A DNA stretch of 56,255 nt from CAZRVH01 sp964603635 (GCA_964603635.1 CAZRVH010000006.1:1-56255); one strand, 5' to 3'. Positions 41,015-50,353 are shown, numbered from the stretch's first letter. Translations and numbers: made by a program. Notes: a model not told the origin generated them from the letters alone.

Positions 41015-41020
41015 ATGCAC

Positions 41021-41356
41021 ATGCCAACCATCAATTCGGACCCGAACGTCGACCAAGAACACCCGCCCATCTCCCCGCAGCAATCCGTGGAGGAAAAAAT
41101 GGACGTGATCATCACGTACCTGCACCGCCTCGACAAGCGCGACCGCATCCGCATGTGGTCGGGAACGCTCCACAGCCTTTTGACGCTGATCCCCCTCGTT
41201 TTGACGCTCGTGTCGCTCTGGTACTTCTACGCACACAGCGCCGAACTCCTGAGCGGGATGATGAAAGGCATGATCCCGGGCGGAAACGGCGGAGCCGATC
41301 AGCAGTCGATCATCAACCAAATCCAGGAATACTTCCGTCAGCAGCAAGGACAATGA
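41021..41356 (+). CDS. Small single-helix membrane protein
   Basis: 111 residues: a soluble acidic N-terminus with a helix (VEEKMDVIITYLHRLDKRDRI), one membrane helix (LLTLIPLVLTLVSLWYFYA), and a Gly/Gln-rich tail (IINQIQEYFRQQQGQ). Function unknown. The ATG at 41021 lies six bases after TATAAT; an in-frame ATG at 41015 is less likely. Convergent with the deacetylase lipoprotein gene. Confidence 0.65.
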   Translation: MPTINSDPNVDQEHPPISPQQSVEEKMDVIITYLHRLDKRDRIRMWSGTLHSLLTLIPLVLTLVSLWYFYAHSAELLSGMMKGMIPGGNGGADQQSIINQIQEYFRQQQGQ

Positions 41357-41430
41357 TGAAGTATGAAGGGGGGAAATAGTATGAGATAAGGATTTATTCC
41401 GCTAGCGCATACTACGTATCTCTTACCCGT

Positions 41431-41458
41431 AAAAAGGGTGACCCTTGGCGGATCACCC
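41431..41458 (-). terminator. Intrinsic terminator after the deacetylase lipoprotein gene
   Basis: On the minus strand GGGTGA...TCACCC is followed by five T. About 28 bases after the stop codon. Confidence 0.65.
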
Positions 41459-41486
41459 CATGTTTGTTTTTATATAAGCAGGATCA

Positions 41487-42941
41487 TTATTTTGCCTCGA
41501 CCGCCCCGATCACCTCGTCCGCGCTGGTGCTGGGGAAGATTTGGATGCTTGGAAGACGCAGGAACTGTTCCCTGCGGAAGGTGTTTCCCGAGGTATTGCT
41601 GACACCCAGCAAGTAACCGGCCTCCGCAGCCAACTCCATCACGCGGTCGTTCGTGCCTCCGTCCGGATACGCGATGCCGAAGATCGTGCGCTTCGTAAGG
41701 TCTTCCAGGATCTTGCGGCTTTGCTTCATCTCCAGCTGCACCTGTGCATTCGTCAGGGCGCGAAGGTCATCGCCCGTGTGGGTGGCGGACTGGATGTCGA
41801 ATCCGTTGGCCAGGAGCGTGATGATCTGCTTCTCGGTGATGCCGGTCAGACCCACGTCCTTGGTACGCAGGAAGAGCGTGGCGTTAATGCGATTCGCGTT
41901 GAGCGTGTCGGAGACCGCCTTCACGTTATCCACGGTCACCCCCGTGATGCCGATGACGACGTTCTTGCCTTCGAAGACGATATTGCGCTGCTGCTGTTGG
42001 ATAAGCACGTCGTAGAATTGCTTCAGCGTCACGATGGAGTACCCGTCGGCGCGGAGTCTCGTCACGTGGTCGGACAACTGCTTCAACGCATCGGGATTGC
42101 CTTCCACATCATAGGAAAGGATCGGGAGCGCGTAGGAATCCTGACGGACGACGAACTGCGGCGAGAATGCCTTCAGATACGCGTCGGACACGTATCCCGT
42201 CTGGCCCCCGTACGTCACTTTCGCCCATCCTCCGGCGATGCTCTCGGGTTTGACGATTGCCTGCCCCGGGATTTCCCCGATCTTCGCGCTGCCCTGCTGG
42301 GCCTCGGCACGCATGTTCACGAACGCGAAGTTCACGAAATACAGGCCCGCGTACTTCTTCTGCTCTTCCGGAAGCTTGTCATTCGTGGTGAGTTTCGCGA
42401 TGTAACGCGATGCGATGAATCCTTCTTTTCCATCCGACATCCTCACTTTCGCCCAATCCGCGCGCGGGAACTCGATGACTTCCACGGATGCGCCGCGCTC
42501 CAGACGTCCGATATTCGCCGCGGTGGCCGCGGTATCGCTGCGCACGTTCACGAACGCATTGGTCACCTGGAAGTAGTTGCTGGTTCCGGACTGTCCGGTG
42601 CGAATGGCCTTGTAAGTCGGAAGCTGGGACAGATCCAAGATCACTTCGTCGGGATTGCCCTTCAGGGAACCGCTGCCCGAAGGCAACGCTTCCAAATAAG
42701 GAATGCCGCCGCTTCCCGTGACAATGCCGCTTCCCGTTGCCGCGACCTGCGCGTCATTGGCAAGCTCGCGGAATTTGGCGACGTCGTCCTGCGTGAAGAC
42801 GAAGTCGGGACGGTCGGTCGTCTGGGCGCCACATCCCGCGAAAAGGATGCCGAAACTGGCGACAAGAAGGAAGCCGACGAACGGCTTGCCGTTGCGCTGG
42901 CGCTTGGAAGTAAAACGTGGACGGGAACTGGAATAGGACAT
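41487..42941 (-). CDS. Lipoprotein with two SH3b domains and a polysaccharide-deacetylase-like domain
   Basis: 484 residues. A basic N-terminus and hydrophobic stretch end in the lipobox LFAGC. Two bacterial SH3 repeats follow (about 120-185 and 200-262: NAFVNVRSDTAATAANIGRL, FAFVNMRAEAQQGSAKIGEI). A NodB-like fold completes the protein (VVIGITGVTVDNVKAVSDTL, NGFDIQSATHTGDDLRAL, FGIAYPDGGTNDR). The usual first Asp-Asp metal pair of NodB is not evident (GITGVTVDN), so catalysis is uncertain; the His of SATHTGDD is kept. SH3b domains bind wall peptides, so it probably sits on peptidoglycan. It follows argS by 22 bases on the same strand. Confidence 0.85.
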   Translation of the reverse strand: MSYSSSRPRFTSKRQRNGKPFVGFLLVASFGILFAGCGAQTTDRPDFVFTQDDVAKFRELANDAQVAATGSGIVTGSGGIPYLEALPSGSGSLKGNPDEVILDLSQLPTYKAIRTGQSGTSNYFQVTNAFVNVRSDTAATAANIGRLERGASVEVIEFPRADWAKVRMSDGKEGFIASRYIAKLTTNDKLPEEQKKYAGLYFVNFAFVNMRAEAQQGSAKIGEIPGQAIVKPESIAGGWAKVTYGGQTGYVSDAYLKAFSPQFVVRQDSYALPILSYDVEGNPDALKQLSDHVTRLRADGYSIVTLKQFYDVLIQQQQRNIVFEGKNVVIGITGVTVDNVKAVSDTLNANRINATLFLRTKDVGLTGITEKQIITLLANGFDIQSATHTGDDLRALTNAQVQLEMKQSRKILEDLTKRTIFGIAYPDGGTNDRVMELAAEAGYLLGVSNTSGNTFRREQFLRLPSIQIFPSTSADEVIGAVEAK

Positions 42942-42963
42942 GGGACCGGAAGGGAAAAAAGGA

Positions 42964-44664
42964 TTACATGCGTTCGGGAACGCGCAAGGTAAGGAGGGCG
43001 GCGCCCGCCTTCAGGATGTCGGCGGTGCGGGATGTAAGGGACAAGCGGAGGAGGCGAACATCGCCTTCGGCCTTCAGGATCTGCTCGCTGTTGTAGAAAC
43101 CGTTGAAATCCTGGGCGAGCTGGTACAGGTAATTGGCGATTTTATGCGGAAGGTGCTCCCTGCGCGCCTCTTCCAGGACATGCGGGAACTGGAGCAGAGT
43201 CCCAATGAGGATGCGCTCGTTTTTGGACAGTTCGTGCCCGTCCTTCACCGTCAGTTCCCCGAGGGGCTCCTCGGATTTGCGCAGCACGCTCTTGGCGCGT
43301 GCGTGCGTGTACTGCAGGTAGGGGGCGCTGTTTCCTTCGAAACTGAGCATCTTGTCCCAGTCGAACACCATGTCCATCTTGCGATTCTGGCTCAAGATGC
43401 CGTAGACCAACGCACCCACGCCCATCATCTCGGCCAGGTCTTTCGGATCGTCGGTCTGGATCGCGTCTCCGCGCTCCTTGATCACCTCGTCCGCGCGCGC
43501 GATGGATTCCTCGATGACGTGTTCCAATTTCAAAATATTTCCCTTGCGGGTGCTCATGCTCTTGTCGGCGAAGCGCATGCGGCCGAACAGGACGTTCTCG
43601 AACGCGGGCAATTCCCAGCCCAGCTGTTTGCAGGTTTCGGAAAGCTGCTCGAAATGGAGCTTCTGGGCAATATCGGTGCAAATGAGGATCTTGCGCGGAT
43701 GGTACTCGTCCATGCGGTAGCGCATCTGCGCGATGTCGCGGGTGGAGTACAGCGTCGCGCCGTCCCCTTTCTGCACCAGGTAGGGCGGCATGTTTTCATC
43801 TTCAAACTTCACGATCAGCGATCCCCCCTCCCCTTCCACGAACACCTTCTTCTTTTTTCCCTCTTCCAGGATGCCGTCCATCTTGTCCTCGTAGAAACTC
43901 TCGCCCAGGTCCAGGTCGAATGAGACGTGCAGCTTTTTGTAGAGATCCTCGAGCGATGCCTTGGTGACACCCACGACGTCCTTCCAGAACGCGCGGAGCT
44001 CCGCATCCCCCTGTTCCAACTTGCGAAACGCCTCCCGTCCTTCGTCCTCCAACGATGCATCCTTTTCCAACTCTTGGTGGAACTGCACGTACAGTGCCAA
44101 CAGGTCGTCGAGCGTGTAGTCTTTCGGGTTCTTTTTCGTGCCCCACTTCTGGTGCGCGACGGCTAATTTGCCGAACTGCGTTCCCCAATCCCCCAGGTAA
44201 TTCCACGCGATCACGTTGGCACCGTCGTGGCGGTAGAGGTTTACAAGCGACTGGCCGAGCACCGTCCCGATGATGTGATGGATGCCCAGGGGCTTGGCGA
44301 TGTTCGGCTGGGAGTACTCGATGATCACGGGGTCGTCCTTCGTGTTCGCCTTCTTCGCGGTCACCGAGGAAGACGCATCGTCCAAGGCCGCCATCAGCGC
44401 CGTCGTCGTCAGCCACACGTTCACGTATCCGGTACCCGCCACTTCCGCCTTTTCGACGGACGGCGAGAGAGCGATTTTTTCCGCCAAAACCTGCGCGATG
44501 TCGCGGGGATTCTTTCCGAGTTTTTTGGCTAACTGCAAAGCAACGGTCGTCGTCAGATCCCCGTGCCCCGCATCCTGCGGGCGTTGCCACGAAACAGTCA
44601 TGCCTCCCTCACCATAAGCGGTGTTGAGAATTTGCTCTGCTTCGGTGGAAAGATGCTGGAACAT
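42964..44664 (-). CDS. argS: Arginyl-tRNA synthetase
   Basis: Charges tRNA-Arg. 566 residues: an N-terminal Add1-type domain (GHGDLTTTVALQLAK), the HIGH-region variant SQPNIAKPLGIHHIIGTVLG, the KMSKS-region variant KSMSTRKGN, and a C-terminal DALR anticodon-binding domain (APYLQYTHARAKSVLR, HKIANYLYQLAQDFNGFYN). The ATG at 44664 was chosen over one 117 bases upstream. A TGC-TATAGT about 50 bases upstream gives a normal leader, so this gene is not leaderless. Confidence 0.97.
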   Translation of the reverse strand: MFQHLSTEAEQILNTAYGEGGMTVSWQRPQDAGHGDLTTTVALQLAKKLGKNPRDIAQVLAEKIALSPSVEKAEVAGTGYVNVWLTTTALMAALDDASSSVTAKKANTKDDPVIIEYSQPNIAKPLGIHHIIGTVLGQSLVNLYRHDGANVIAWNYLGDWGTQFGKLAVAHQKWGTKKNPKDYTLDDLLALYVQFHQELEKDASLEDEGREAFRKLEQGDAELRAFWKDVVGVTKASLEDLYKKLHVSFDLDLGESFYEDKMDGILEEGKKKKVFVEGEGGSLIVKFEDENMPPYLVQKGDGATLYSTRDIAQMRYRMDEYHPRKILICTDIAQKLHFEQLSETCKQLGWELPAFENVLFGRMRFADKSMSTRKGNILKLEHVIEESIARADEVIKERGDAIQTDDPKDLAEMMGVGALVYGILSQNRKMDMVFDWDKMLSFEGNSAPYLQYTHARAKSVLRKSEEPLGELTVKDGHELSKNERILIGTLLQFPHVLEEARREHLPHKIANYLYQLAQDFNGFYNSEQILKAEGDVRLLRLSLTSRTADILKAGAALLTLRVPERM

Positions 44665-44794
44665 TTCGATGTGTTGAACAAAAGTCCTGTTCGGAGATTC
44701 GTGCGAACTATAGCAGCAAGCATACTGCCATCCAGTAGGAAACAAAATTTGTTCTTGCTCACAGAATGTACTCATGTACAAACAACAATCGCCA

Positions 44795-44832
44795 ACCTCC
44801 CTCTCCCCGCCGGAGAGGGCAGGGTGAGAGTC
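44795..44832. repeat. GAGAGG-type hairpin repeat, copy 3
   Basis: CCCTCTCC...GGAGAGGG with tail CAGGGTGAGAG, between the argS promoter region and the divergent lipoprotein gene. Confidence 0.7.
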
Positions 44833-44860
44833 GTGTTTGCCGCAGGATCGTCCTCCCCTC

Positions 44861-44866
44861 TATACT
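44861..44866 (+). promoter_or_regulatory. -10 element (TATACT) for the 44874 lipoprotein gene
   Basis: Ends seven bases before the GTG start. Confidence 0.6.
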
Positions 44867-44873
44867 GCATTCC

Positions 44874-45692
44874 GTGAAAAGGACATTCGTCGCCGGCGCC
44901 ATCGCTTCCCTTCTTCTCGCGGGGTGCGCAGGTGGAACAAAGGAAGCTCAGAAAATCACCGCAGCCCGCCAAGCCCTTTTGTACGCCGGCCAGTTGATGC
45001 GTACGGGGAAAATCAGCCAGGACATCTTCCGTCCAAGCGCCCTCCTTGGCGTACATACGGCCCTTTTCCTAGCAAAGACCGCCGAGTCCTCCGTCAAGAC
45101 GGCGTTGCAAGGGGTGACGATCCAGCAGGCCCTGCGCGCGCAAGGAGGCGAGAACGTAAGCGAGGCTTTCCGACTCCTGACGGCATTGAGCGACGCATTG
45201 GAAGTCGATATCGCGGATATGCTAAACCGTACGCCGGAGCGCCAGGAATCGTTGGATGCCTACGTAACCGCGCTGACATCGTACTTCAACGCGGCAAAGA
45301 CGCAGACGGAACTGCTGGCCCAGGAACAACGCGAAAAGGAAGCCGACGCAAAGGCCAAGCGCGCCGCCGCGACCACCATCTCCCGGGATCTGAGTCGCGC
45401 ACGTTCCAATAAGGACTATACGACGGTCAGCCAGAAGCAAGAGCAGCTGATCCAGGCGCAAACCGAGCAGACGACGGCGGACGCGGAGGTACGCGAAGTC
45501 AAAACCACGCTGAACGTCATGAATGAGCTCATCGACGTTACCTCGCAGCGCCTCAGTGCCATCGCGGAGAACAGGGAAATCATCTTATCCGGACTCTCGG
45601 TGGTGGAAGTACCTGGAATCGACGATCTTGGCCTTATAATACAGAGAAATAGCAGAAGGAGCGGCGGAAACAACCCGCTTGGGGAAATGTAG
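44874..45692 (+). CDS. Coiled-coil lipoprotein
   Basis: 272 residues from a GTG start. The signal with lipobox LLLAGC is followed by an almost wholly helical protein with a coiled-coil region rich in Gln, Glu, Lys and Ala (about 145-235). No family recognised. TATACT ends seven bases before the GTG, and upstream in-frame codons cover a repeat, which supports this start. The gene lies 56 bases upstream of virB4 on the same strand, so it could be an accessory of that system (inference). Confidence 0.75.
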   Translation: MKRTFVAGAIASLLLAGCAGGTKEAQKITAARQALLYAGQLMRTGKISQDIFRPSALLGVHTALFLAKTAESSVKTALQGVTIQQALRAQGGENVSEAFRLLTALSDALEVDIADMLNRTPERQESLDAYVTALTSYFNAAKTQTELLAQEQREKEADAKAKRAAATTISRDLSRARSNKDYTTVSQKQEQLIQAQTEQTTADAEVREVKTTLNVMNELIDVTSQRLSAIAENREIILSGLSVVEVPGIDDLGLIIQRNSRRSGGNNPLGEM

Positions 45693-45723
45693 GACCCGTA
45701 TTGTGAAAAAAGGCGGTTTTTGC

Positions 45724-45729
45724 TATAAT
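45724..45729 (+). promoter_or_regulatory. Extended -10 (TGCTATAAT) for virB4
   Basis: Perfect hexamer with TGC extension, 19 bases before the virB4 ATG, leaving a leader of about a dozen bases with AAGAGAAA. Confidence 0.6.
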
Positions 45730-45748
45730 AAAGAGAAACGTTTTCCGC

Positions 45749-47692
45749 ATGCCCAACACACAAATGGACTCTCAGAAGCCTTCAACGACACCCCTCTCGA
45801 AGTCCCCTCTCATGGAGGCGATCGATGAGCTGCTCGGCCTGAACAAACAGGCCATCGACGTGTTGAGCGAAAAGAAGGACGGCGATGTCCTGACGGACGA
45901 AGATCGCGACTCCATCAAGAAATATGAGGAAGGACTCCAGAAGGTCCTGGATATCATCGCGCCGGCCGGCATGCAGATCCGTACGAAAGACATCATGGTG
46001 AACGATATGTTCGCCCGCACGCTGTATGTCTATAACTGGCCGAACTACATTTATCCGAACTGGCTCAGCCAGACGGTGAACCTGGACGCCACGTTCGACA
46101 TCGCCCAGTTCATCTACCCCAGCTCCAACAAGGCCATCATGAAGATGCTGCGCAAAAAGGTGGCGGAACTCCGCTCCTCGGTGCGCATGTTGGAACAGCG
46201 CGGCATCGTTCGCGATCCGACGCTCGAGGCCGCATTGCAGGATGCCGAGGAACTCCGCGACCTTCTGGCCCGCGGCCAAGAGAAGCTCTTCCAGCTCGGC
46301 ATGTACATCACGCTGTATGCGGAGGATGAAGAGAAGCTCAAGAAGGTCCAGACGGATATCGAATCCCTGCTGGGAGGAAAATTGGTGCTCACGAAGCCGG
46401 CATACTTCCAGATGGAACACGCATGGAACTCCACGCTGCCGATCGCCCAGGACGACCTGGAGATCAACCGCAACATGAATACGTCGCCGCTGGCATCCAG
46501 CTTTCCGTTCAGCTCCAGCGACCTCACGGACGACCACGGCATCCTCTACGGAATCAACCGCCACAACGACTCCCTCGTGATCTTCGACCGCTTCGATCTC
46601 CCGAACGCGAACTCGAATCTCTTCGCCACTTCCGGAGCAGGTAAATCGTACACGGCAAAGCTGGAGATCCTGCGCTACCTCATGCTCGGAACGGACGTCT
46701 TCGTCATCGATCCTGAAAACGAATACACGAACCTCTGCCAAGCCGTGGGAGGATCCTTCATCCCCATGTCCATCCAGAGCCAGTTCCGCATCAACCCGTT
46801 CGACCTGCCCAAGGCTGTGCGCGGCGAGGACGCGGCCGAAGGCGAAGTGCTGCGCAGCGCGGTGATCAACCTGCACGGCCTCCTGCGCCTCATGCTGGGA
46901 CCGGTTACCCCGGCCGAGGACGGTATCCTGGACAAGGCCCTCATCGATACCTACGCGCTCAACGGCATCACGCTGGCGACGCCGAACCCGGGGGAACTGG
47001 AACCGCCGACGCTCCAACAGCTCGTGGACGTGCTCCAGACGACGGACGGAGGCGAGAACATGGCCAGCGTCCTGCAGAAGTACACCACGGGATCCTTCGC
47101 CGGGCTCTTCGACCAGAAGACCAACGTCTCGCTGGACAAGCAGATGATCGTCTTCCAGATCCGCGACCTTGAGGAACAGCTCCGCCCGATCGCCATTTAC
47201 ATCGTGTTGAACTTCATCTGGAACCGCATCCGCACCGACATGAAGAAACGCCTGCTCGTCATCGACGAAGCCTGGAACCTCATGCAGCACGAAGACTCCG
47301 CACGCTTCCTGTATGGAATCGTGAAGCGCGCCCGCAAGTACTACCTGGGCGTCACCACGATCACGCAGGATATCGACGACTTCGTCGAATCCCCCTTCGG
47401 CCGCCCGATCATCACCAACTCGTCGCTCCAGATCCTCCTCAAGCAGTCCCCGGCAACCGTGGACAGCTTGCAGAAGCTCTTCTACCTCACGGACGGAGAG
47501 AAATACGCGCTGCTCAACTCCAGCGTGGGCCAGGGCATCCTCTTCGCGGGCTACAAGCACGTCGCCATGCAGGTGGTCGCAAGCCCCGAGGAATCCAAGC
47601 TGATCACGACGAACCCAGAGGAAGTGATGAAGGCGCAGCAGGCCGTGAAAGATGCTGCCGAAGTGAAGAAGGCGGAGGAAGGACAGAAGTAA
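45749..47692 (+). CDS. virB4: VirB4/TraC-family secretion ATPase
   Basis: 647 residues. Powers type IV secretion or conjugative-pilus assembly. The N-terminal non-catalytic half is followed by the ATPase domain with Walker A ATSGAGKSY (293-301), a strand VFVIDPENEYTNLC, Walker B LLVIDEAWN (503-510) and a sensor-like VTTITQDIDDF. The absence of other channel subunits nearby is usual for Patescibacteria, where VirB4 and VirB2-like pilins occur without a full T4SS. Pilin candidates lie at 17806 and 53368-54732. A DNA-uptake or attachment pilus is one reading. Confidence 0.93.
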   Translation: MPNTQMDSQKPSTTPLSKSPLMEAIDELLGLNKQAIDVLSEKKDGDVLTDEDRDSIKKYEEGLQKVLDIIAPAGMQIRTKDIMVNDMFARTLYVYNWPNYIYPNWLSQTVNLDATFDIAQFIYPSSNKAIMKMLRKKVAELRSSVRMLEQRGIVRDPTLEAALQDAEELRDLLARGQEKLFQLGMYITLYAEDEEKLKKVQTDIESLLGGKLVLTKPAYFQMEHAWNSTLPIAQDDLEINRNMNTSPLASSFPFSSSDLTDDHGILYGINRHNDSLVIFDRFDLPNANSNLFATSGAGKSYTAKLEILRYLMLGTDVFVIDPENEYTNLCQAVGGSFIPMSIQSQFRINPFDLPKAVRGEDAAEGEVLRSAVINLHGLLRLMLGPVTPAEDGILDKALIDTYALNGITLATPNPGELEPPTLQQLVDVLQTTDGGENMASVLQKYTTGSFAGLFDQKTNVSLDKQMIVFQIRDLEEQLRPIAIYIVLNFIWNRIRTDMKKRLLVIDEAWNLMQHEDSARFLYGIVKRARKYYLGVTTITQDIDDFVESPFGRPIITNSSLQILLKQSPATVDSLQKLFYLTDGEKYALLNSSVGQGILFAGYKHVAMQVVASPEESKLITTNPEEVMKAQQAVKDAAEVKKAEEGQK

Positions 47693-47878
47693 ATGTACAT
47701 CTGCAAAATAATCTAGGAAAGTTTGCAATTCTTATTTTAAGACAGAAAAATGATGGATTTAGCAAGCATAACCAGAAGCTTGGTTGCTTGAAATTCGATA
47801 TTGCAGTGACTATTTCGGCGTTTGACCTCTAATACTTCCCATAACCATAATTCGAGGTGAGTCTTACTTCCACACATC

Positions 47879-48016
47879 ATGAGCAATTCCAACGAGTTCC
47901 CCTGGAAAAAATATCCCAAATCTTACATCACCCTTGAATATCTCAAGGCACTTAAAATCGACAGTAAAACAATCACTAGTGTTGCTGCCGCACTCGCGGC
48001 ATTTTGGCCTTGGTGA
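47879..48016 (+). CDS. Possible small protein, 45 residues
   Basis: Frame starting MSNSNEFPWKKYPKSYITLE, with a helical middle and ending in AALAAFWPW. The composition is protein-like, but the nearest ribosome-site-like GAGGTGA is 18 bases upstream. No family. It may be a remnant of a larger acquired gene. Confidence 0.25.
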   Translation: MSNSNEFPWKKYPKSYITLEYLKALKIDSKTITSVAAALAAFWPW

Positions 48017-48074
48017 TTATTTTCCTTTCTCCCCTCATTCTTCTCCTCGATCACCTTCAGCACAAGCGCCTCTT

Positions 48075-48114
48075 CGACCTCTCCCCAGCCCTCTCCTTTA
48101 CAAAGGAGAGGGAG
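48075..48114. repeat. GAGAGG-type hairpin repeat, copy 4
   Basis: CGACCTCTCCCCAG then CCCTCTCCTTT-AC-AAAGGAGAGGG, an 11-base stem. Confidence 0.75.
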
Positions 48115-48220
48115 CACTTTTAGGTAGACAAAACTTATTGCCTCCGCAGCCTATCGGCTGCGATCGAGAGTCCGCTCCGTATACATCTATCCCCGCACCC
48201 ATCCCCTGAAATATGCCTAG

Positions 48221-48254
48221 CCTCCCTCTCCTTCAGGAGAGGGTCGGGGTGAGG
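48221..48254. repeat. GAGAGG-type hairpin repeat, copy 5
   Basis: CCCTCTCCT-TC-AGGAGAGGG followed by TCGGGGTGAGG, opposite orientation to copy 4. It lies 30 bases past the stop of the DHH gene. Confidence 0.75.
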
Positions 48255-48283
48255 CCGTTGGCGTTCGACCAACATACATGGCC

Positions 48284-49270
48284 CTACTTCTTCTCGGGCT
48301 CCTTCTCCTCCACCACCTTCCAGCGCGATTCCAGTTTCAACTTGCCCGTCACCGCGAAGCCGGCGGCTTTCCGGTGCCCCCCGCCCTGCAGCTTGCCCGC
48401 CATCGCGGCGACGTCCACGTCTTCGCGCAATGTTCGGATCGATCCCTTCACCTTTCCATCGCGCTCGCTAAGGACCATGGAGAAGCGCATGCCCGGTACG
48501 GCATTCACGTAATCGATGGCGCCGGACAACGCCGACGGATCCGCACCAGTGGCGCGGAAATCCCCTTCCGTCACAGCGGAAACGGCTCCTCCCTCCTCCG
48601 TCACGGAAATCTTTTCCAGCACCCTGCCCCACAGCCGCAACGTACTGATGTCCGCCGTACGGAACACTGCCGACACGATGAGTTGCTGGCGTGCTCCGGC
48701 CCGAAGCAGACGGGCGACGGTGCGATACACCTCTGCCGTCGTATTACTATGCAACAGGCCGCCCGTATCGGTGTAGACACCCGTAAGAAGGCACGTCGCG
48801 ATTTCGTTATCCATCTCCCACTTCAATGCATCCGCCAAGGCCACGACGATCTCGCACGTGGATGCCGCTGAGGGCTCCAGGATATTCACCGTCCCGAACT
48901 TCGGGTTCGTCGGGTGGTGGTCGATCATGAGGACCGGCAAAGACCCGTCAAAGAGCTGCGGCACGGACTCCTGCATTTGCGTCATCTTCGGCTCGGCGCA
49001 ATCGACGACCACCGCCGCGTCACCCGGCTCCAACTTCAACGTATTCTGAATACGCTGCGCGGCCTGCAGATACAAAAAGGTATCCGGCGACGGATCCACG
49101 CAGTGCATCGTGATCTGCTTTCCGGGGAACTGTTTCTCCAGCAAAAGGGCGATACCCGTCACCGATCCGATGGCGTCGCCGTCCGGACTCCGGTGACACA
49201 CGCAGGCGATGCGCTTGGCCTCCGTGAGGAGTTTGAGCGCGGCCTGTGCATCGTTGTGCGAAACGGGCAT
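48284..49270 (-). CDS. DHH/DHHA1 phosphoesterase, NrnA-like
   Basis: 328 residues. CHRSPDGDAIGS (25-36), VVVDCAE, LMIDHHPTN and LTGVYTDTGG provide the Mn-binding Asp/His residues of the DHH domain, and GGGHRKAAGF near the C-terminus is the DHHA1 substrate motif. NrnA-like enzymes degrade nano-RNAs and pAp. RecJ is excluded by size. Charged C-terminal tail. A weak -10 (TAGTGT) lies ten bases before the ATG. Confidence 0.9.
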   Translation of the reverse strand: MPVSHNDAQAALKLLTEAKRIACVCHRSPDGDAIGSVTGIALLLEKQFPGKQITMHCVDPSPDTFLYLQAAQRIQNTLKLEPGDAAVVVDCAEPKMTQMQESVPQLFDGSLPVLMIDHHPTNPKFGTVNILEPSAASTCEIVVALADALKWEMDNEIATCLLTGVYTDTGGLLHSNTTAEVYRTVARLLRAGARQQLIVSAVFRTADISTLRLWGRVLEKISVTEEGGAVSAVTEGDFRATGADPSALSGAIDYVNAVPGMRFSMVLSERDGKVKGSIRTLREDVDVAAMAGKLQGGGHRKAAGFAVTGKLKLESRWKVVEEKEPEKK

Positions 49271-49381
49271 AAAGGAAATAACACTACGGTTTTGCGTATC
49301 GTTTCACAATTCACTGGTGTTGCGGTGGTGTGTGGAGTGAGATGTGACGAACGAATGTGAAGTTGGATGTGCGTATGACGA

Positions 49382-49446
49382 GGTGGTAGGTGGTAGCTTG
49401 TAGGTAGGAGTTGATTACTATCTCCTACAACCTACCACCTACAAGC
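49382..49446. repeat. Inverted repeat of GTAGGTGGTAGC/CTACAACCTACC units
   Basis: Arms of about 25 bases (GGTGGTAGGTGGTAGCTTGT facing CCTACAACCTACCACCTACA) around an 11-base centre. Same family as 11730-11803. It ends close to the fmt -10. Confidence 0.75.
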
Positions 49447-49459
49447 TGCGAACACCTGC

Positions 49460-49465
49460 TACACT
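49460..49465 (+). promoter_or_regulatory. Extended -10 (TGCTACACT) for fmt
   Basis: Ends six bases before the fmt ATG. Confidence 0.55.
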
Positions 49466-49471
49466 ACACGC

Positions 49472-50353
49472 ATGGACCATGCCTCCGTCATCTTCTGCGG
49501 CACCCCGGACTTCGCGGTACCCTCGTTGGAAGCGCTCGTACATGATCCCGCGTTCCAGGTCGGCCTCGTCATCACGCAGCCGGACAAACCGGTCGGACGA
49601 AAACAGATCGTCACGCCCCCACCCGTGAAAGTCTTCGCGGAGAAGCACGGCATCCCCGTGTTCCAACCCGAAAGCATCAACAAGGAATTGCCGGATTACC
49701 TGCAGGATCATGATATGGACGCACCTGATTTCCTGATCGTCGTCGCGTACGGGAAGATCCTGAAACGACACATCCTGCAACTGCCGAACATCGCGCCGAT
49801 CAACGTGCACGGCTCGCTGCTCCCCCGTTGGCGAGGTGCTTCCCCGGTGGAACACGCCATCCTGGCGGGAGACACGGAAAGCGGCATCAGCGTACAGGTG
49901 ATGGCGGAAGAGTTGGACGCGGGACCCATCCTTGCCGAATCAAAGATCAAGATCGAAGATCGGTGGACCGCGCCCGTCATGCGCGAGAAGCTCTCGAAGA
50001 TGGCGGCGATCCTCTTGGTCGACACGTTGCGCAAACCGCTGAAGCCGGTGCCGCAGCCGACGGAAGGCATCACAATCTGTAAGAAACTGACGCGTGAAGA
50101 CGGCATCGTGAACCCATGCGATACGTCTGCCGTGGAGATCGACCGCAAGGTACGCGCCCTCGTCCCCTGGCCGGGTGTCACGATGAAGATCAACGGCGAA
50201 GATCTGAAGGTACTGGAGACATCGTTGGTTCCGCACCCCGATGCGGCCGCGCTGACCTGCAGCGGGGATACGATCTACCTGGTGAAAGTACAGGTACCGG
50301 GCAGCAAACCGATCACCGGCAGGCAGTGGCAATTACAAAGAAAAAGGAATTAG
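49472..50353 (+). CDS. fmt: Methionyl-tRNA formyltransferase
   Basis: Formylates initiator Met-tRNA. 293 residues. The catalytic triad Asn111, His113 and Asp149 is seen in INVHGSLLPRWRGASP and EELDAGPIL, the N-terminal FCGTPDFAVPSLEAL is typical, and the C-terminal OB-like domain ends at ITGRQWQLQ. The length is slightly short for the family. A TGC-TACACT ends six bases before the ATG. The last codons merge with an inverted repeat. Confidence 0.96.
   Translation: MDHASVIFCGTPDFAVPSLEALVHDPAFQVGLVITQPDKPVGRKQIVTPPPVKVFAEKHGIPVFQPESINKELPDYLQDHDMDAPDFLIVVAYGKILKRHILQLPNIAPINVHGSLLPRWRGASPVEHAILAGDTESGISVQVMAEELDAGPILAESKIKIEDRWTAPVMREKLSKMAAILLVDTLRKPLKPVPQPTEGITICKKLTREDGIVNPCDTSAVEIDRKVRALVPWPGVTMKINGEDLKVLETSLVPHPDAAALTCSGDTIYLVKVQVPGSKPITGRQWQLQRKRN

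Larger units (their letters stand above)
47693..48283. other. 590-base AT-variable intergenic stretch with repeats
   Basis: The left half (to about 48030) is AT-rich and holds one weak 45-codon frame. The right half holds two GAGAGG-type hairpin repeats. The 91-codon plus frame from 47934 is translated repeat sequence and is not called. Confidence 0.5.

Noticed and set aside
41541..42992. 483-codon open frame on the plus strand
   Set aside because: Opposite the SH3/deacetylase lipoprotein gene; no recognisable protein.
45782..47728. 648-codon open frame on the minus strand
   Set aside because: It is antisense to virB4, which has clear Walker motifs. The antisense product is His/Arg/Val-rich with no domain.
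47934..48209. 91-codon plus-strand frame
   Set aside because: Mostly translated hairpin repeat (Pro/Ser/Leu-rich) with no start signal.
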